From contig JABSPR010000323.1 of assembly GCA_013214975.1 (NCBI GenBank), forward strand, positions 1 to 17,492: DNA of 17,492 nucleotides. The letters are read 5' to 3'. The notes beneath the pieces were generated by a model. It had not been told where the DNA came from. It searched no databases and saw only the letters and a program-made list of their open reading frames with translations. This document shows, piece after piece, positions 14,118 to 17,492 of this stretch (position 1 is its first letter; each line of letters opens with the position of its first letter). Made by a program: the position numbers and the translations under genes. Source of the DNA: Flavobacteriales bacterium (GTDB lineage: Bacteria > Bacteroidota > Bacteroidia > DT-38).

Positions 14118-15401
14118 TTATTTCTTATTGTACATCAACATACGTGTAGTACTTGTCTTTGTATTCATTTGCCTCACCATTACTTCTTTTCCCTCTTGAA
14201 CTCTATCAATAGTTGATTGATCAAAATGACGAATAGTAACAAGTTCTAAATCCTGGTACTCTCTCACATCATATTCCTTTTTCAAGTCTTCAAGTAATAA
14301 CGGAATCTTGTGAACGTCATAATTAATACAAGCTTGGAATTTTAATGCCGACGTCTGCATCATATTAACACGCACAAAGTTTTTCGCAAAAATATTCAGG
14401 ATATTACTCATGTGCTCTTCAAGTACAAAAGCTAAATCTTTTGTTGAAACAGAAATTAAAATCTGATTCATCTTAAATATAAAAGAAGAAACTTTGGCAT
14501 CGTCGTCTGTATTATCATCTATCCTTGTTCCTATTTCAACTGGCGAAATAAACGATCTGATCAATAAAGGAATACTCTTGTTCTGCAAGGGCTTCATTGT
14601 ATTTGGATGAATAATACTTGCTCCATAATAAGAAAGTTCGATCGCTTCTTTATACGAGATATGATGCATTTGAATAGTATCGTCGAAATATCTAGGATCG
14701 GCGTTCAGCATTCCAGGAACATCTTTCCAAATTGTTAAAGACTCCGCTTCCATTAGGTTGGCTAAAATTGCACCAGTATAATCAGAACCTTCACGGCCTA
14801 AAGTAGTAGTACAATTCTCGTCTGTAACACCTAAAAATCCTTGTGTAATACTGACTTTATTACTTTCTCCTTCATACCTAGGTTTTAGAATTTTATTAAC
14901 CGCAACTTGAGATAATTCGAAGTCAACTTTACCCTCTCTATAAGTAGCATCCGTTTTGATAAAATCTCTAACATCCCTCCAATCATTAACTACTCCGTTT
15001 TCATTCATATACTCACTTAAAATAGTCGTTGAGAACATCTCTCCCATCGATACTATTTGATCATATATATAAGCATACTCTCTATTAGCTTCTTCGCTCA
15101 ATTGCCAATCGATCTCCACAAAAAGGTTATTTACTTTTCCGTAAACAGTACTATTCTTGTCGGTAAAAAGCTCTCCTAATATTTCCTGATGATAACCCTT
15201 TAAGCTATCTAACAATGAGTTAGCGTCACCCGTTTTATTAAAATAAGCATTCGTTATATCCTCCAATGCATTTGTTGTTTTACCCATTGCAGAGACTACC
15301 ACAATTACGTTTCCATCAGAATAATTCTTAACGATCTCAGAAACTGTTCTTACTGCATCCGCATCTTTAACCGATGCACCTCCGAACTTAAATACTTTCA
15401 T
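14118..15401 (-). CDS. lysC: Aspartate kinase
   Basis: The enzyme phosphorylates aspartate, the first step towards lysine/diaminopimelate, threonine and methionine. The 427-residue protein has the amino-acid-kinase motifs KFGGASV (5-11), VVSAMGKTTN (35-44), TTTLGREGSDYTGA (198-211), WKDVPGMLNADPR (225-237) and EAIELSYYGASIIHP (252-266), so the catalytic domain is intact. The C-terminal region from about residue 305 holds one recognisable ACT-like unit with unusual sequence and a shortened, atypical second unit ending in STTRMLMYNKK. Feedback control may therefore differ from the lysine-sensitive E. coli enzyme. It is a single-function protein without a homoserine dehydrogenase domain. The start ATG at 15401 puts the first strand MKVFKFGG in its usual place. 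The gene symbol is the generic one. Confidence 0.93.
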   Translation of the reverse strand: MKVFKFGGASVKDADAVRTVSEIVKNYSDGNVIVVVSAMGKTTNALEDITNAYFNKTGDANSLLDSLKGYHQEILGELFTDKNSTVYGKVNNLFVEIDWQLSEEANREYAYIYDQIVSMGEMFSTTILSEYMNENGVVNDWRDVRDFIKTDATYREGKVDFELSQVAVNKILKPRYEGESNKVSITQGFLGVTDENCTTTLGREGSDYTGAILANLMEAESLTIWKDVPGMLNADPRYFDDTIQMHHISYKEAIELSYYGASIIHPNTMKPLQNKSIPLLIRSFISPVEIGTRIDDNTDDDAKVSSFIFKMNQILISVSTKDLAFVLEEHMSNILNIFAKNFVRVNMMQTSALKFQACINYDVHKIPLLLEDLKKEYDVREYQDLELVTIRHFDQSTIDRVQEGKEVMVRQMNTKTSTTRMLMYNKK

Positions 15402-15480
15402 ATCAATATATTATTATCTCTATGGCCAATGGGCCTTAATAACTAAATTCCTCTTTTTTCGTTTCCAATAAAAAGGCCAG

Positions 15481-15488
15481 CAAAAGTA
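15481..15488 (-). promoter_or_regulatory. -7 element of a possible aspartate kinase promoter
   Basis: The minus strand reads TACTTTTG, a perfect TAnnTTTG, about 80 bases upstream of the aspartate kinase start. No convincing TTG lies 19-21 bases further upstream. The rest of this 180-base divergent spacer shows only a small GGCC/GGCC hairpin at 15424-15435. Confidence 0.3.
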
Positions 15489-15581
15489 TTATTTTATTTG
15501 TCATAATTAACACTAGACTTTCTTATTTTCTATACCTTTAAAGCACACAAAAAATAATAAGATTTGGACGTAAATAGAGTG

Positions 15582-16592
15582 ATGACTCTTGATCAATTTA
15601 TTGTAGAGAGACAGTCGGACTTCCCTTATGGGAAAGGAGATCTAACAAGATTATTAAGTGATATAGGAGTAGCAGCAAAAATTGTTAATCGAGAGATTAA
15701 CCAAGCTGGACTTGTAGATATTTTAGGAGAGGCAGGGCAGCAAAACGTTCAGGGAGAAAGTGTTAAAAAACTAGACCTTTATGCAAACGATCAGTTTATC
15801 GCTGCTTTTAAAGCTGGTGGTGAAATCTCAGGCGTTGTTTCGGAAGAAGATGAATTTCTTACCCCATTAAATACTGGACTTTCTAAAGATGGTCAATATG
15901 TCATCACAATGGACCCTTTAGACGGATCATCCAACATCGATGTAAACGTTTCGGTAGGAACTATTTTCTCTATTTACCGAAGAATAACAAAGGAAGGAGA
16001 CGTTCAACTGGAAGATTTCTTACAAAAAGGTACTGCACAAGTGGCCGCAGGTTATGTTATTTACGGATCATCAACAATGCTCGTATACACAACGGGGCAA
16101 GGTGTTAACGGATTCACATTGGATCCTACTCTAGGTGAATTTTGCTTATCACACCCAGATATGAAATATCCAGCTAATGGAACTACTTATTCCATTAATG
16201 AAGGGAATTACTCACATTTTCCAGAAGGAGTTAAGAAGTATATTAAGTACTGTCAAGAAAGAGATCCTGCATCAAATAGACCGTATGGCTCCAGATATAT
16301 TGGATCTTTAGTTGCTGATTTTCATCGCAATATGATTAAAGGTGGGTTTTATATATACCCGAGTACAGAAACGAATCCAAGTGGCAAATTACGTTTGCTA
16401 TATGAATGTAATCCTCTTGCGTTTATTGCAGAGCAGGCTGATGCTATTGCCACTGATGGAAAGAATCGCATTATGGAAATTGAGCCAACAGAAATTCATA
16501 TGCGTGTACCTTACTTTGTCGGTTCCAAAAACATGGCTGTTGTTGCACATGAGTTCATGGAAAAGTACAGTGAGGTAGAAACAACTTCCTAA
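15582..16592 (+). CDS. fbp: Class 1 fructose-1,6-bisphosphatase
   Basis: The enzyme hydrolyses fructose 1,6-bisphosphate to fructose 6-phosphate in gluconeogenesis and needs Mg2+. From ATG 15582 the protein has 336 residues. It shows GLVDILG and NVQGE (about 43-59), the metal ligands in VSEEDE (86-91) and DPLDGSSNID (111-120), the substrate-binding SRYIGSLVADFHRNM (237-251), and GKLRLLYECNPLAF (268-281). I prefer this ATG because MTLDQFIVERQ lines up with the E. coli start MKTLGEFIVEKQ. A TTG at 15564, two codons after a stop, would add six residues and cannot be excluded. The gene diverges from aspartate kinase, and mfd begins 39 bases downstream on the same strand. Confidence 0.95.
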   Translation: MTLDQFIVERQSDFPYGKGDLTRLLSDIGVAAKIVNREINQAGLVDILGEAGQQNVQGESVKKLDLYANDQFIAAFKAGGEISGVVSEEDEFLTPLNTGLSKDGQYVITMDPLDGSSNIDVNVSVGTIFSIYRRITKEGDVQLEDFLQKGTAQVAAGYVIYGSSTMLVYTTGQGVNGFTLDPTLGEFCLSHPDMKYPANGTTYSINEGNYSHFPEGVKKYIKYCQERDPASNRPYGSRYIGSLVADFHRNMIKGGFYIYPSTETNPSGKLRLLYECNPLAFIAEQADAIATDGKNRIMEIEPTEIHMRVPYFVGSKNMAVVAHEFMEKYSEVETTS

Positions 16593-16631
16593 TTAGTATA
16601 GCTGTTCCTGCACATTTAGAATTTTACCAAC

Positions 16632-17492
16632 GTGGATATTAAGGAACTTAAAAATGCATATAAAGAGGATAGTCGTACTATTACGATATGCCATCATTTC
16701 CAAGAGGGCACATCTAATAAGGTTCATATAAAAGGGAGTTGTTGTTCCGCAGATGCCTTTATTGTATCTGCCGTTTACAATGAATTAAAAGGCCACCATA
16801 TTTGTATTTTACCCAACAAAGAAGCTGCCGTTTATTTCTTAAACGACCTAGAAAGCCTTAATCCCGATGCAAAGGTCTACTTCTACACAAATACGTACGC
16901 AAAACTGTACGGCAAGGAAGCGAACGACGACTCTTCAAATGCGCTATATCGTTCAGAAGTTCTAAATGGAATAAACACTGGTCGCAAAAAGATGTTAGTG
17001 GTTACGTATCCAGAACCATTGATGGAAAAAGTTGCCACAGAAGCTCGAATAGAGGACAATACATTTAACGTTGAGATCAACGATGTTATTTCTTTAGAAA
17101 AATTACGAACCCAACTTTTTGAATTGAACTTCGAAAGCGAAAACTATGTTTACGAACCTGGCCAATTTGCAATACGAGGTGGAATTATAGACATCTTTTC
17201 ATTCTCTGAAAAACACCCATATCGTATAGAATTGTTTGGCGATAAAATAGATTCTATTCGAACCTTCGATCCCGCAACCCAGCTTTCCGTTAATAAAGTT
17301 GAGAAACTAACCATTCTTTCCGACCTAAGAATTGATGAGCAAGAAGGAGAAATGATTTCGTTATTCGATCTTATTCAACCCGAAACTAAAATCTGGATAA
17401 AGGATGCCGAGTTAGTATTAGACACCGTTGACAATAAATTCGAGGCGCTTATCGAAACGGTAGAAGCCAATAAAAAATTAAAATTCGATCCA
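16632..17492 (+). CDS. mfd: Transcription-repair coupling factor Mfd, N-terminal part
   Basis: A reading frame from GTG 16632 stays open for 287 codons to the window end, so the gene continues outside. Mfd displaces RNA polymerase stalled at DNA damage and recruits UvrA. The visible part is the UvrB-like N-terminal module. Family marks are YEPGQFAIRGGIIDIFSF (174-191), PYRIELFGDKIDSIRTFD (196-213) and TQLSV (216-220), which match the damage-recognition homology of Mfd and UvrB. The spacing of this motif from the start, and the divergent first 150 residues, favour Mfd over UvrB. The ATPase/translocase motor and the RNA-polymerase-binding domain are not in the window. GTG is the start because an in-frame TAG lies at 16617-16619 with only four codons between. 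Confidence 0.92.
   Translation, partial: MDIKELKNAYKEDSRTITICHHFQEGTSNKVHIKGSCCSADAFIVSAVYNELKGHHICILPNKEAAVYFLNDLESLNPDAKVYFYTNTYAKLYGKEANDDSSNALYRSEVLNGINTGRKKMLVVTYPEPLMEKVATEARIEDNTFNVEINDVISLEKLRTQLFELNFESENYVYEPGQFAIRGGIIDIFSFSEKHPYRIELFGDKIDSIRTFDPATQLSVNKVEKLTILSDLRIDEQEGEMISLFDLIQPETKIWIKDAELVLDTVDNKFEALIETVEANKKLKFDP

Noticed and set aside
15424..15435. GGCC-AATG-GGCC hairpin upstream of aspartate kinase
   Set aside because: The stem has four pairs and no T run, and I see no match to a lysine riboswitch core in this short spacer.
1..17492. Mobile elements, CRISPR arrays, tRNA or rRNA genes, toxin-antitoxin or phage-defence genes
   Set aside because: No transposase or integrase motif, terminal inverted repeat, spaced direct repeat, cloverleaf or defence-type domain was found. 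All sizeable frames are accounted for by conserved housekeeping or signalling genes.

Overview
The window comes from a low-GC genome of the phylum Bacteroidota, most likely Flavobacteriales or a close relative. Four things support this: promoters of the TTTG-N19/20-TAnnTTTG type, start codons without a Shine-Dalgarno sequence, an HU protein with the lineage's RNIS arm tip, and a Lys/Ala/Glu-tailed ribosomal protein L21. The content is chromosomal housekeeping. I see no mobile element, phage gene, CRISPR array, tRNA or rRNA, and no intergenic stretch exceeds 300 bases.

Layout. 1-716 (minus): 5' part of a haem A synthase gene, cut by the window edge. 881-3103 (plus): a soluble PAS histidine kinase overlapping a NarL-type response regulator, then a separate single-domain receiver-like protein lacking key phosphorylation residues. 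3236-3523: HU-type DNA-binding protein with a strong terminator. 3661-4371: rplU-rpmA, again closed by a strong terminator. 4462-5733: serS. 5761-10348: a TMTC-like membrane glycosyltransferase/TPR protein, a secreted TPR protein and rsmA. 10398-12714: mgtE and a D-2-hydroxyacid dehydrogenase. 12711-13616 (minus): EamA transporter, convergent with the dehydrogenase. 13721-14116: small SpoIIAA/STAS-like protein, convergent with aspartate kinase (14118-15401, minus). 15582-16592: class 1 fructose-1,6-bisphosphatase. 16632-end: N-terminal part of Mfd, from a GTG start.

How they fit together. Translation and ribosome assembly dominate (L21, L27, SerRS, RsmA). Magnesium transport, gluconeogenesis, entry into the aspartate amino-acid family and transcription-coupled repair add core physiology. 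The less ordinary parts are the TMTC-like protein beside a secreted TPR protein, and the two-component pair followed by a degenerate receiver. I found no clearly new multi-gene system. The findings are family-level oddities within a conserved region.
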